Below are positions 47,747-56,531 of a DNA stretch of 64,000 nucleotides, in pieces (position 1 is the first letter of the stretch; every line of letters begins with the position of its first letter). The stretch is from an uncultured Oscillospiraceae bacterium. GTDB taxonomy: Bacteria; Bacillota; Clostridia; Oscillospirales; Ruminococcaceae. The position numbers and the translations under genes are program-made. The notes under the pieces are model-generated. The model was given only the letters and a program-made list of their open reading frames with translations, did no database searches and was not told the origin of the DNA. The stretch lies in assembly GCA_934448295.1 (NCBI GenBank), contig CAKSEY010000005.1:62001-126000 (forward strand), written 5' to 3'.

Positions 47747-49552
47747 TCACTTCTTGGTAAAGTATACAGTATATTCCTCGTCCGTTATCTCATAAAGCGG
47801 GCGGAACATCACGGACTGCGGCTGATTGCGGGTGCGCCAGCTGTTCTGTCTCCACGGGAATGTGCCGTAGGTGTGCTCAAGCTGCGGCATGAACTGCTCC
47901 TCCAGCTTGTCTGCGCCAGTGATTCCGCAGTCGCTGCCGGTAAGACCTGCCAGCACGATTGGTCCGTCAACAATGGACATCAGCTCCGGCATATCCGGGA
48001 GAGTCTCCGCGCGGAGCTTTGACGGGAAGAATATCTGAACCGTGCTGTCGCTCCATTCCGCCGTGATATCTATGTAGCCGTCCTTTACAGGGGCGGTTAT
48101 TTTTTCGCCGTTGACCTCGACCTCGGGCGCTCCGTTCGTCCATGCGGGTACGCGGAAGGAAAGCGTGAATCCGGCGGGCTTGCTGCACTTTACGCTGAAC
48201 TTCAGCAGCCAGCGGGACATCTGTCCGTCGTCCTTTTCGTCAAAGAACGCCTGGTCGTTGTAGTACTTCATGCCTGTGGTCTGCTCGATGGTGACGTCTG
48301 CGCCGCCCATCTCCGTGCGGAAGCTGGAGGGGATATACTGGGAGATAACCACGCGGTTCTCCCCGGTGTAGTAGATAAGCTCCGGGTAGAGGGTCTGCGC
48401 CTGAACCATCGTTCCGTGGCAGCACCAGAAATCGCGGCGCTTTGTTCCCCACTTCTTGCGGCTTCCGGCTGCCAGCGGCAGAAAGTATGTGGGCATTCCC
48501 GTCTGGGAGTTCTGCTGCGCCAGGAAGCCGTTGTAGAGACAGCGCTCGATGTAGTCCGCATACTGCGCCTCGCCGGTGCACTTGAACAGGTAGGAAGCCG
48601 TGCGCACCATGTTGTATACCGTGCAGAATTCCTGGTCGTTGCTGCCAATGAAATGCCCCTGTAAGTGCGGAGGGATCCAGAACTCGCCCGCGTTCTGACC
48701 GCCGGTGCTGAACATTCCGCGCTCGGTTACAGCGCACTTCCAGAACAGCTTGATAACCTCCAGCCAGTCCTTGTCGCCGGTGACTTCGTACATCTTCGCA
48801 GCGCCGTGGGTGAACGGAATGCTTGCGTTCGCGTGGCAGTTGGTCAGGCTGTCCTTGCCCTCGCGCAGCTTGCGGAACAGCCCTGCGTCAGCGTAGCGCT
48901 TCGCAAGGGTGAGATACTTCTCGTCCTTGGTGAGCTGATAAAGCTGCGCCCAGACCTCCAGCATACCTGCTTCCTCGCCGCTGTAAACCGCGTGGGGGTT
49001 AAGCTCCGCAGCCTTTTCAGTCCAGCGGATATACCAGTCGGAGAGGTGCGCGAGGATATCCAGCGCCTGAGTGTTTCCGGCGTAAACATACGCGTCGGTA
49101 AGTCCCATAATGGTCTTGTGCATAACGTACTGCGGCGACCAGATGTACAGATTCTTTATAAGCCTTGTGAAGTACTTCTCCGGGATAGAGCCTACCCACT
49201 CGCCGCCGTTGAGCTCCTGGCAGCGTGCAAGCTCGCTGATTATCTTGTCCAGCTTCACTTTCAGCTCCGCGTCGTTTTCTGCCGCGATGAGCTTCGCCGC
49301 CGCGCTCAGCCAGTGCCCGAGGAAGTGCCCGCGGAGCTGGCAGGTCGGAGCCTCCCAGCCCCAGTGGAGGTTAGCGGTCTCGGGGTTATCCACCACCTGA
49401 AGCCCCGGGAGGATAATTCCCGCCTCAAGGCAGAAATTCTGGAGCAGGCAGGAGCTGTCGAGCTCCATCAGGTAGCTGCGGTTTACGTCCATTCTCTCAC
49501 GGAATACGCCGGGGAGTATTTTTACAGAGCCTATTTCAGCGGGTTTAAACAC
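47747..49552 (-). CDS. GH127 family glycosidase, probable beta-L-arabinofuranosidase
   Basis: A 601-residue DUF1680/GH127 enzyme. Zinc and catalytic residues known from HypBA1 can be located: Glu308 and Cys310 in SNDQEFCTVYNM and Cys377-Cys378 in DFWCCHGTM. The first domain is an (alpha/alpha)6 barrel, followed by beta sandwiches (VPAWTNGAPEVEVNG). There is no signal peptide, so it acts on imported oligosaccharides. It is 14 bases downstream of the GH3 gene on the same strand. Members act on beta-linked L-arabinofuranosides of plant cell walls and glycoproteins. Confidence 0.9.
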   Translation of the reverse strand: MFKPAEIGSVKILPGVFRERMDVNRSYLMELDSSCLLQNFCLEAGIILPGLQVVDNPETANLHWGWEAPTCQLRGHFLGHWLSAAAKLIAAENDAELKVKLDKIISELARCQELNGGEWVGSIPEKYFTRLIKNLYIWSPQYVMHKTIMGLTDAYVYAGNTQALDILAHLSDWYIRWTEKAAELNPHAVYSGEEAGMLEVWAQLYQLTKDEKYLTLAKRYADAGLFRKLREGKDSLTNCHANASIPFTHGAAKMYEVTGDKDWLEVIKLFWKCAVTERGMFSTGGQNAGEFWIPPHLQGHFIGSNDQEFCTVYNMVRTASYLFKCTGEAQYADYIERCLYNGFLAQQNSQTGMPTYFLPLAAGSRKKWGTKRRDFWCCHGTMVQAQTLYPELIYYTGENRVVISQYIPSSFRTEMGGADVTIEQTTGMKYYNDQAFFDEKDDGQMSRWLLKFSVKCSKPAGFTLSFRVPAWTNGAPEVEVNGEKITAPVKDGYIDITAEWSDSTVQIFFPSKLRAETLPDMPELMSIVDGPIVLAGLTGSDCGITGADKLEEQFMPQLEHTYGTFPWRQNSWRTRNQPQSVMFRPLYEITDEEYTVYFTKK

Positions 49553-49566
49553 AGTATTTTCTCCTG

Positions 49567-51612
49567 TCAGATTGTAATTTCCCGGCGAAGCTCAGCGCCT
49601 GCGCCGTCAGATATTCTGATTTCGAATCTGCTGCCGCATATTTTTCTGGAGCCGTCCCGGAGAACGGTCTCGAAAGCGGAGCGCGGCAGCGGAATTTCCA
49701 CGCGCTTTTCCTCGTGCGGCTGGAGGTTCACCCGGACGAAGCCGCACAGCGAGCCGTTCGGCACGTCCTCTTCAGAGAAGCCGCGCACATAGACCTGGAT
49801 AACGTCCTCGGCGGGGATATCGCTGAGATTCGCTATCGTGACCGCCGCCATTTCAGCGGCGACGTCAGCCTGCGCGAAGCTGAATTTTGCATAGCTCAGC
49901 CCCCTGCCAAAGGGATAGAGCACGTTTTCCGGGGCGCAGCAGCGGTAAGTCCTGCCTTTCATGCTGTAATCCCGGATATCCGGCAGCAGGTCTGCGGTCT
50001 TGTAGAATGTGACCGGGAGCTTTCCGCTCGGGGAAACGTCCCCGAAAAGCAGCTTCGCAAGCGCCCTGCCGCCAAGCTGACCCGGGTACCACATATCCAG
50101 AAGCGCGCTGCACTTCACCTCAACGTTGACGGAGCTTCCCGCCGCAAGCACGACCACAAGCGGCTTCCCAAGGGCTGAGAGCTTCTCCAGAAGGACGCGC
50201 TGGCTTTCCGGCAGGCGCAGGTCTGGCTTGTCGCCGGAGCTGAATTCGTTCCCGGTGTCGCCCTCTTCGCCCTCCAGGGTCGCGTCAAGTCCCACGCAGG
50301 CGACTACCACATCTGCGGCCTCCGCCATGGCGAGAGCCTCGGAATAAAGGTCGCCGGGCTGCGCCAGCCCCTGACATCTGTCCTTGTAGAGATGGCAGCC
50401 CTGGGAATATAGTACACGCCCGCCGAAGCGCCCGCGTATTCCCTCAAGGAACGTAACGTACTCGTCTGCGGTGCCGTTGTAGTTCCCCGTGAGAGCCTCG
50501 CGGCTGTCCGCGTTCGGCCCTATTACCGCAATAGTGCCGGTCTTATCCGGAAGCGGGAGTATTCCGTCATTCTCGAGCAAAACCGCAGAGCGCAGGGCGC
50601 ACTCCAGGGAGACCGCCTTGTTTTCCTCGGTGGAAACGCGGGTTATGGGAATATCGTCATATTCCGTCCGGTCGAGCTGACCAAGCCTTATCCTGGTGCG
50701 GAGCACATGCACGCAGGCGCGGCGGATATCCTCCTCTGTTATCAGCCCCTTTTCAAGAGCCGCCAGAATGTGGAGGTAGGTGTTTCCGCAGTTCATGTCG
50801 CAGCCTGCTTTCAGCGCCATTGCCGCAGATTCCGGCGCGGTGGCGGTTATGCAGTGGGTCGTGTGGAAATCCCGGATAGCCCAGCAGTCCGAGGTGAAAT
50901 AGCCGTCGAAGCCCCACTCCCGGAGCTTCCCCATAAGAAAAGGGCTGGCGCAGGCTGGTTCGCCGTTTACCAGGTTGTAGGCTCCCATCACGCTTTCGAC
51001 ATGGGCTTCCTCCACCAGCGCGCGGAATGCCGGGAGATAGGTCTCCTCCAGGTCTTTCGGGCTGACCTTTGCATCAAATGAGTGCCGCTCCGCCTCCGGG
51101 CCGCTGTGCACCGCGAAATGCTTCGCGCAGGCGGCGGTTTTGAGGTACTTCCCCCCGCCCTGAAGCCCCCGGACGTACTCCTTGCCAAGCTCGGCGGTGA
51201 GGTACGGGTCCTCGCCGTAGGTCTCGTGTCCCCTGCCCCAGCGCGGGTCGCGGAATATGTTCACGTTGGGCGCCCACAGCGTGAGCCCCTTGTAGATATC
51301 GTGGTCTCCGTGGGCGGAAGCCGCGTTGTACTTTGCCCGGGCTTCGTCTGCGGTTATCTCGCCGCAGCGGCGCAGAAGCTCCCGGTCGAACATCGCCGCA
51401 AGCCCTATCGCCTGCGGGAACATGGTCGCGGTGCCGGCTCTTGCCACGCCGTGGAGTCCCTCGTTCCACCAGTTGTACGCCGGCAGACCAGCCTTTGGTA
51501 TGGCGGGAGCGTCATATTTCAGCTGCTCCGCCTGTTCTGTTACTGTGAGCGCGTCCGCAAGAGCCTCGGCGCGTTCCTGCGGGGAAAGCTGCGCGTTATT
51601 CCATTCATTCAT
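49567..51612 (-). CDS. GH3 family beta-xylosidase / alpha-L-arabinofuranosidase
   Basis: A 681-residue retaining glycosidase, cytoplasmic (no signal peptide). YNWWNEGLHGVA and RDPRWGRGHETYGEDPYL are typical of the GH3 xylosidase group; the nucleophile is Asp242 in YFTSDCWAI and ACAKHFAVHSGPE holds the Lys-His substrate pair. The C-terminal part contains the alpha/beta sandwich and a fibronectin III-like domain. First gene of the GH3-GH127 operon, downstream of a promoter with a palindromic operator. Exact substrate (xylo- or arabino-) is not certain. Confidence 0.92.
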   Translation of the reverse strand: MNEWNNAQLSPQERAEALADALTVTEQAEQLKYDAPAIPKAGLPAYNWWNEGLHGVARAGTATMFPQAIGLAAMFDRELLRRCGEITADEARAKYNAASAHGDHDIYKGLTLWAPNVNIFRDPRWGRGHETYGEDPYLTAELGKEYVRGLQGGGKYLKTAACAKHFAVHSGPEAERHSFDAKVSPKDLEETYLPAFRALVEEAHVESVMGAYNLVNGEPACASPFLMGKLREWGFDGYFTSDCWAIRDFHTTHCITATAPESAAMALKAGCDMNCGNTYLHILAALEKGLITEEDIRRACVHVLRTRIRLGQLDRTEYDDIPITRVSTEENKAVSLECALRSAVLLENDGILPLPDKTGTIAVIGPNADSREALTGNYNGTADEYVTFLEGIRGRFGGRVLYSQGCHLYKDRCQGLAQPGDLYSEALAMAEAADVVVACVGLDATLEGEEGDTGNEFSSGDKPDLRLPESQRVLLEKLSALGKPLVVVLAAGSSVNVEVKCSALLDMWYPGQLGGRALAKLLFGDVSPSGKLPVTFYKTADLLPDIRDYSMKGRTYRCCAPENVLYPFGRGLSYAKFSFAQADVAAEMAAVTIANLSDIPAEDVIQVYVRGFSEEDVPNGSLCGFVRVNLQPHEEKRVEIPLPRSAFETVLRDGSRKICGSRFEIRISDGAGAELRREITI

Positions 51613-51738
51613 ACAAACCTCCGGAAGTCAAGTGAATAAAACAGCAGATTTAATTTCATGAAATGCATATTCAGGATAGTCGGCGTGAAACCCGGGCAAA
51701 TCGCGGTTCCCTGCTTCAGCCGTATATCCGATGTATCT

Positions 51739-51776
51739 ATTGTATCACATATTCTCCATTTTGTCAGTGGACAAAA
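51739..51776 (-). promoter_or_regulatory. Promoter of the GH3-GH127 operon with overlapping palindromic operator
   Basis: Minus strand CTGACA (51767-51762), 17-base spacer, TACAAT (51744-51739). The -35 box is inside a perfect palindrome at 51759-51776: TTTTGTC, AGTG, GACAAAA. Such a position suggests binding by a repressor or an activator; the candidate is unknown (AraC-type proteins usually use direct repeats). Confidence 0.7.
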
Positions 51777-51922
51777 CCGCATATTTCTACCCCAAAAGAC
51801 AGAACAGCAAAATATTGAAGCAGCTCTTACACGGGTTTCTGCGATAACTGCGCCAGCAAATGGGATTTCCGCTTAAAGGATACAAAAAACACCCGCAGTG
51901 GGAAAAAAATAAAAAATTAATA

Positions 51923-51951
51923 TTGAAATATTCGCATGAATGTTATATAAT
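51923..51951 (+). promoter_or_regulatory. Promoter of the GGDEF/HD-GYP gene
   Basis: TTGAAA (51923-51928), 17-base spacer, TATAAT (51946-51951). It gives a leader of nearly 190 bases with a GAAGCC ... GGCTTTTGTTTT hairpin at about 52012-52044, a possible attenuator. The stretch 51777-51922 shows nothing else. Confidence 0.8.
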
Positions 51952-52144
51952 AGAATTGTGATATTTCTTCCGCAGGGAAGAATGCAAAAACGTATTCTGT
52001 CAATTACAGTCTGAAGCCAGCAGTGCGGGCGGCAGGCTTTTGTTTTATATGGCGGATTTCCGCATAATGGATAAGGTGGAATTAAATTGGACTTAAAGGT
52101 ATTGACAGTCAGCGCAGGAATAAAGGCGCATGAAGGAGCGGTAT

Positions 52145-54043
52145 ATGAATCCAGAAGTTAACGTAACCATGCAGCAGGCGCAGGCTGAGGTCGAGGCGCT
52201 GAAAATGATATTCCCCAGCGTAAGGCTGATCAGCGGGGAGCAGCTGAAGGACGGCTCCTCCTGCCCCGCCGAATTTTTCGCCGGGGAGGCGGAAACGAGC
52301 TGCGAAAGCAGCGCCGCAGCCGACGCGCTCAACGAAAAAAAGCAGATAACCAAGCTGGAGTTCACCGGCTCGGGCATATTCCAGGTGATCGCCCAGTATA
52401 TCGAGATCGGCGGCTCGCCGTATGTCATTGAGATGGTAAAGAAGCTCCCGGACGATTCCCTGGTCTACTATCTCGGCGGCAGGGAGGACGCTTCCGCAAA
52501 GCTTGCGCGCAGCCGCTCCGAAATATACATGGACGCCCTCACCGGAGCGTACAGCCGCCATTACTACGAGGAATTCATGAAGAACGCGCTCACCTCTGCG
52601 GGCGTTGTGATGATAGACCTTGACGACTTCACGCTGTACAACGACAACTGCGGTCATGAAGCCGGCGACGATATTCTCAAGACCACAGCCGACACCATAC
52701 GCAGGTGTATCCGCGCGACGGATATCCTGGTGCGCTACGGCGGAGACGAGTTCCTGCTGATAATGCCCGGCATCACCGAGGACAGATTCACGCAGCAGCT
52801 TCGGTATTTAAAGCGCTGCATACACAAGTCCGATATCCAGGGCAACTCCGCAATGAAGCTGTCCGTCAGCGTAGGCGGAGTCCTTGCGGAAAACGAGCCG
52901 CTGGCAGACGCAGTTACCCGCGCCGACAAGAATATGTATCTTGCCAAGAACCGCAAGAACGCCGTTGTCACAGACGACAGCAAGCTTTCGGGCAAGAACG
53001 CGGAAAGGCTCAATATAATGATCGTCGACGACTCCAGCCTTAACCGCGAGATACTTTCCTCCATGCTCAGCAGCGAATTCAACATTCTTGAAGCGCCGGA
53101 CGGCGAGACCTGCCTTTCAATGCTGGAGACATACGGCACGGATATTTCCATCGTGCTGCTGGATATAGTCATGCCCGGCATAAGCGGCTTCAAGGTGCTG
53201 AAGGTCATGAACGCGGATCATCTCATAGAGGATATCCCGGTGATCATGATCTCCAGCGACAATTCAGACTCCTCCGTCCGGGAGGCCTATGAGATGGGCG
53301 TTTCCGACTACATCAGCAGACCCTTTGACTCAAAGGTGGTATATCACCGCGTGTTCAATACCATAAAGCTGTACTCCAAACAGCGCCGGCTCGTGAAGCT
53401 CGTCACCGACCAGATAAACGAGAAGGAAAAGAACAACAGCATGATGATCGGAATTCTCAGCCAGATAGTGGAATTCCGCAACGGCGAGAGCGGGCTGCAT
53501 GTGATACATATCCGCACGCTGACAGAAATGCTGATGGAACAGCTCGTCAGGAAAACGGACAAATATCACCTGGACGCCTCCACCAGGATGCTAATACCTA
53601 CCGCCTCGGCGCTCCACGATATCGGCAAGATAGGCATAGACGACAAGATACTCAACAAGCCCGGAAAGCTCACCAAGGAAGAGTTTGAGATAATGAAGAC
53701 CCACACGGTCATCGGGGCGCAGATGATCGAAAGCCTGGAGCAGTACCAGAACGAGGAGCTGATAAAGGTCGCGCACGAGATCTGCCGCTGGCACCACGAG
53801 CGCTGGGACGGCAGGGGCTACCCGGACGGGCTTAAGGGCGACGAGATACCGATATCCGCGCAGATAGTGTCGCTCGCCGACGTATACGACGCGCTGGTAA
53901 GCGAGCGCGTTTATAAGAAAGCGCTCCCGCATGAGACCGCGATACAGATGATACTCAACGGCGAGTGCGGCAAGTTCAACCCCATTCTGCTGGACTGTCT
54001 GATAGATATAAATCAGGATATCAAGAAACAATTCAACACATGA
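52145..54043 (+). CDS. GGDEF - receiver - HD-GYP cyclic di-GMP turnover protein
   Basis: A 632-residue three-domain signalling protein. Residues about 1-120 are an unassigned N-terminal domain. GGDEF domain (about 130-280) has an intact active site YGGDEF (199-203) and the inhibitory RxxD site RATD (190-193). The receiver (about 290-410) has Asp340 in VLLDIVMPG. The HD-GYP domain (about 430-632) has HDIGKIGIDD (491 on) and HHERWDGRGYPDGLKGDEIP. So it can in principle make and destroy c-di-GMP, with phosphorylation as switch. The ATG after AAGGAGCGGTAT is chosen. The Hpt gene follows by 20 bases. Confidence 0.92.
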   Translation: MNPEVNVTMQQAQAEVEALKMIFPSVRLISGEQLKDGSSCPAEFFAGEAETSCESSAAADALNEKKQITKLEFTGSGIFQVIAQYIEIGGSPYVIEMVKKLPDDSLVYYLGGREDASAKLARSRSEIYMDALTGAYSRHYYEEFMKNALTSAGVVMIDLDDFTLYNDNCGHEAGDDILKTTADTIRRCIRATDILVRYGGDEFLLIMPGITEDRFTQQLRYLKRCIHKSDIQGNSAMKLSVSVGGVLAENEPLADAVTRADKNMYLAKNRKNAVVTDDSKLSGKNAERLNIMIVDDSSLNREILSSMLSSEFNILEAPDGETCLSMLETYGTDISIVLLDIVMPGISGFKVLKVMNADHLIEDIPVIMISSDNSDSSVREAYEMGVSDYISRPFDSKVVYHRVFNTIKLYSKQRRLVKLVTDQINEKEKNNSMMIGILSQIVEFRNGESGLHVIHIRTLTEMLMEQLVRKTDKYHLDASTRMLIPTASALHDIGKIGIDDKILNKPGKLTKEEFEIMKTHTVIGAQMIESLEQYQNEELIKVAHEICRWHHERWDGRGYPDGLKGDEIPISAQIVSLADVYDALVSERVYKKALPHETAIQMILNGECGKFNPILLDCLIDINQDIKKQFNT

Positions 54044-54063
54044 GCCGCTAAGGAGATAATATA

Positions 54064-54420
54064 ATGACCATCAGACAGTGCTATGAAAAAATGGGCTCCG
54101 ATTTTGACGGAGTTCTGCGCAGGCTCGGCAGCGAGGCCCTAATTTCCCGCGTAGCCGAAAAATTCCTTAACGACCCAAGCTTCAGCGACCTGAGATCCGC
54201 CCTGGCGGAAAACCGGACGGAGGACGCGTTCCACGCGGCGCACACCCTCAAGGGAGTCTGTGTGAATCTCGGCTTCGACAGGCTGTACGAGGGCAGCTCA
54301 CAGCTCACGGAGCTGCTGAGAACAGGCAAAACGGACGGCGCCGACGCTCTTTTCGCCGAGATCGAAAGGAACTACGAAATAACCGCCGAGGCTCTCAGGG
54401 AGTTCAGGGACAGCCAGTGA
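54064..54420 (+). CDS. Histidine phosphotransfer (Hpt) domain protein
   Basis: A 118-residue stand-alone Hpt. The phosphorylatable His60 is in HAAHTLKGVCVNLGFDRL, the standard motif. It probably delivers phosphate to or from the receiver of the GGDEF-REC-HD-GYP protein encoded immediately upstream; the ribosome site AAGGAGAT and 20-base gap show they are co-expressed. No hybrid kinase is in the window. Confidence 0.92.
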   Translation: MTIRQCYEKMGSDFDGVLRRLGSEALISRVAEKFLNDPSFSDLRSALAENRTEDAFHAAHTLKGVCVNLGFDRLYEGSSQLTELLRTGKTDGADALFAEIERNYEITAEALREFRDSQ

Positions 54421-54471
54421 TCCGATAACAAAAAACGGGACTGAAAAAACAGCCCCGTCAGACTATCAAAA

Positions 54472-54507
54472 AGTCATCTTTCGTTAAAAGTGAAAGATGG
54501 CTTTTTT
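54472..54507 (+). terminator. Terminator after the Hpt gene
   Basis: GTCATCTTTC ... GAAAGATGGC stem followed by TTTTTT. A second hairpin (ACGGG.CTG/CAG.CCCGT) lies upstream at about 54436-54458, and CCGCT/AGCGG with GATTTTTT follows at 54537-54565. Confidence 0.85.
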
Positions 54508-54580
54508 GGCATACCGAATAATCAGACATGTTAGAACCGCTCAAATAAGCGGGTCGATTTTTTATTCAGGACTTTCTGAA

Positions 54581-55705
54581 TTACTTCCATTCAATGGTCA
54601 TGTTTGCATAACCGCCGTACATAAAAAAGCTCAAGCCGCTCTCGAAGTTTGCAACCGTTGCCAGAGTGCTGTAATTCACATGATCCTTAAACTTAACTAC
54701 CTTCAGATACATATGATTGAGTTCCTTTAATCCATCATATAAACCAGGTTTAATATTCATTGTAAGCGTGTTTGTTGCCTTATCAAAGGTGTATTTAAGC
54801 TCTCCGCCGCTATATTTACACCGTCTTATGCCCTTATTGTCAAACAGTACTTCAAAGCTGTTCATGGACCAGAAATCCTCTGATCCGCACGCATAGAATA
54901 CCACAGAACAAGGCTTTTCGCTGGTGGCTTTTTTCATGTACTTGGCAAAATCAAAGCCGGTAACTGTGATAGTTGCCTTGGTTCCGTCCTTGGAAACATT
55001 TCCGCTGAACTTCACTCCGTCAAACTCTGATTTTTCCTGAAGCTGAACAAAGGCCTGCTCACTTAAGTTGCTTTCTCCGTATTTGTTGATGTAGGTCTTT
55101 TTGTTCACTGTCTTGGCAGGAGCGATATAGAAAGCATATGTGTTGTTCAAAACGTCAAGCTTTGTGGTGCTGTAATTGCACTTTTTGGTTTCTGAAAGCT
55201 TTTTGAAATCGCTGCCGTTTGTGGAGCAGTATACATAATACTTTGAAGCGCTGCTGACCTTATCCCACGACAGGGACACCTTGCCGTTGTCAACGGATAT
55301 CGTCGGTGTTCCGGTATTCTGTGGAATTATATTATACTTGACTTTCAGAGTGCCGGTATAACTGCCCTTGCCGGTGATGATAGCAGTTGCTGTTCCGATT
55401 CCGTTGTTATTCTTGTAGGTTACGGTATAATTCTTGTCAGAAACCTCGCCCTCATATGCAATCTCGCCATAGCCCAGATCGCTCTTCTTTTTATACACCT
55501 GAATAAAGGGCTTGACTTCACCGCCCCAATAAATTGCGTCCTGGATATCTGCTACCACGCACTTGGAAATATCCTTTTTTGCACCAAGCACCTTTTCTTC
55601 TGTCACCACAGTCTGAATGTCCTGCGCAAATGCCGATACAGGTACTGCGGTTACGGTCAATACCGCCGCCGCAAATATTGCGGTGATTTTTGATGATCTT
55701 CTCAT
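54581..55705 (-). CDS. Secreted protein with fibronectin III-like domain, AT-rich gene
   Basis: A 374-residue exported protein of unknown function. Signal peptide of about 27 residues (MRRSSKITAIFAAAVLTVTA, then VPVSAFA). A region of the type VTYKNNNGIGTATAIITGKGSYTGTLKVKYNI (about 90-130) is common in surface proteins of gut Clostridia. A fibronectin III-like unit (about 132-220) follows, with ISVDNGKVSLSWDKVSSASKYYVY. The last 150 residues are unassigned. Codon use is more AT-rich than in flanking genes, a possible sign of transfer. No wall-sorting signal. The promoter region contains a tandem duplication. Confidence 0.8.
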   Translation of the reverse strand: MRRSSKITAIFAAAVLTVTAVPVSAFAQDIQTVVTEEKVLGAKKDISKCVVADIQDAIYWGGEVKPFIQVYKKKSDLGYGEIAYEGEVSDKNYTVTYKNNNGIGTATAIITGKGSYTGTLKVKYNIIPQNTGTPTISVDNGKVSLSWDKVSSASKYYVYCSTNGSDFKKLSETKKCNYSTTKLDVLNNTYAFYIAPAKTVNKKTYINKYGESNLSEQAFVQLQEKSEFDGVKFSGNVSKDGTKATITVTGFDFAKYMKKATSEKPCSVVFYACGSEDFWSMNSFEVLFDNKGIRRCKYSGGELKYTFDKATNTLTMNIKPGLYDGLKELNHMYLKVVKFKDHVNYSTLATVANFESGLSFFMYGGYANMTIEWK

Positions 55706-55751
55706 AATTTATCCTCGCTTTCAAAATTAAGTGAATTGCTTCACGCTTATA

Positions 55752-55845
55752 ATTATATCATAATTGCCTTTTGCTGGTCAATATGCACAATATATATATA
55801 TATATATAATTGCCTTTTGTTGGTCAATATGCACAATATATATAT
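55752..55845 (-). promoter_or_regulatory. Promoter with a 46-bp tandem duplication
   Basis: Minus strand TTGACC (55781-55776), 18-base spacer, TATAAT (55757-55752). Directly upstream, the segment TTGCCTTTTG(C/T)TGGTCAATA with its TATATA tract is repeated at a 46-bp offset (units near 55761-55799 and 55807-55845), so a second TTGACC box with an AT-rich -10 region is present. The tandem (TA)n tract suggests slippage. Confidence 0.7.
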
Positions 55846-55927
55846 TTATAATACCACACCCGCGTTTATTTGTCAATTATCGACGTGTACTTTTTGCTGT
55901 TGGTGCTTATATTCACGCGGCATTGCC

Positions 55928-55956
55928 TTGACAAAACTTTGAGGTTAGTGTATAAT
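55928..55956 (+). promoter_or_regulatory. Consensus promoter facing the 3' end of mazF
   Basis: Plus strand TTGACA (55928-55933), 17-base spacer, TATAAT (55951-55956). No plus-strand gene follows until dgt at 56532. Transcripts would run antisense through mazF, unless stopped at the hairpin 55990-56010, which lacks a plus-strand T-tract. Confidence 0.6.
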
Positions 55957-55989
55957 TTTCATAGATAAGGGTCATACTGCACGAAAAAA

Positions 55990-56010
55990 GGGGCTGAACG
56001 ATTCAGCCCC
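55990..56010 (-). terminator. Terminator of mazF
   Basis: GGGGCTGAA, CGA, TTCAGCCCC; on the minus strand it is followed by TTTTTT. Confidence 0.9.
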
Positions 56011-56017
56011 ATAAATA

Positions 56018-56359
56018 TCACAAACCGAAGCTGACTGAAAGAGCGTTGTTCACCTGCGACATGGCGTCGTTGTCAAGCTCGCCCATGCGCTCCTTCAGCC
56101 GCCTTTTATCCAATGTACGCACCTGCTCCAGAAGCACTATGGAGTCCTTCGCAAGTCCGCAGGAAGCGGCATTCAGCGAAATATGTGTCGGCAGCTTCGA
56201 TTTGTCCTTCTGGCTTGTTATTGCAGCGGCTATCACGGTGGGGCTGTGCTTGTTCCCGATATCGTTCTGGACTATCAGCACCGGACGGATTCCGCCCTGC
56301 TCCGAGCCCACCACCGGGCTAAGATCCGCATAATAGATCTCTCCGCGTTTCACCAGCAT
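56018..56359 (-). CDS. MazF/PemK-family endoribonuclease (EndoA type)
   Basis: A 113-residue mRNA interferase. VKRGEIYYADLSPVVGSEQGGIRPVLIVQND and SPTVIAAAIT are nearly the same as in Bacillus EndoA; catalytic Arg and Thr are present. This toxin normally sits after its MazE/EndoAI antitoxin gene. Here the 170 bases upstream contain no antitoxin-like ORF and the next gene upstream is divergent dgt, so it is an orphan in this window. The ribosome site (AAAGGA) is about 11 bases from the ATG. Regulation by an antitoxin elsewhere or by antisense RNA is possible. Confidence 0.93.
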   Translation of the reverse strand: MLVKRGEIYYADLSPVVGSEQGGIRPVLIVQNDIGNKHSPTVIAAAITSQKDKSKLPTHISLNAASCGLAKDSIVLLEQVRTLDKRRLKERMGELDNDAMSQVNNALSVSFGL

Positions 56360-56531
56360 TTAAAATCATTCCTTTCATATTGATCGTTTACGTCTGCGCC
56401 GGTTTTCCGGTTCAACGTTATTATTGCCTGCGCTTGAAAAGATATACAGGCATTTTCCATAAAACAGGTATCACCCGGCACTTCATTTTATTCATATATT
56501 ATTAATTAAGTTACTGGAACAGGAGGAAAAA

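Noticed and set aside
51958..52144. Possible c-di-GMP riboswitch in the leader of the GGDEF/HD-GYP gene.
   Set aside because: The leader has a terminator-like hairpin, but the conserved GEMM core sequences are not found by eye.
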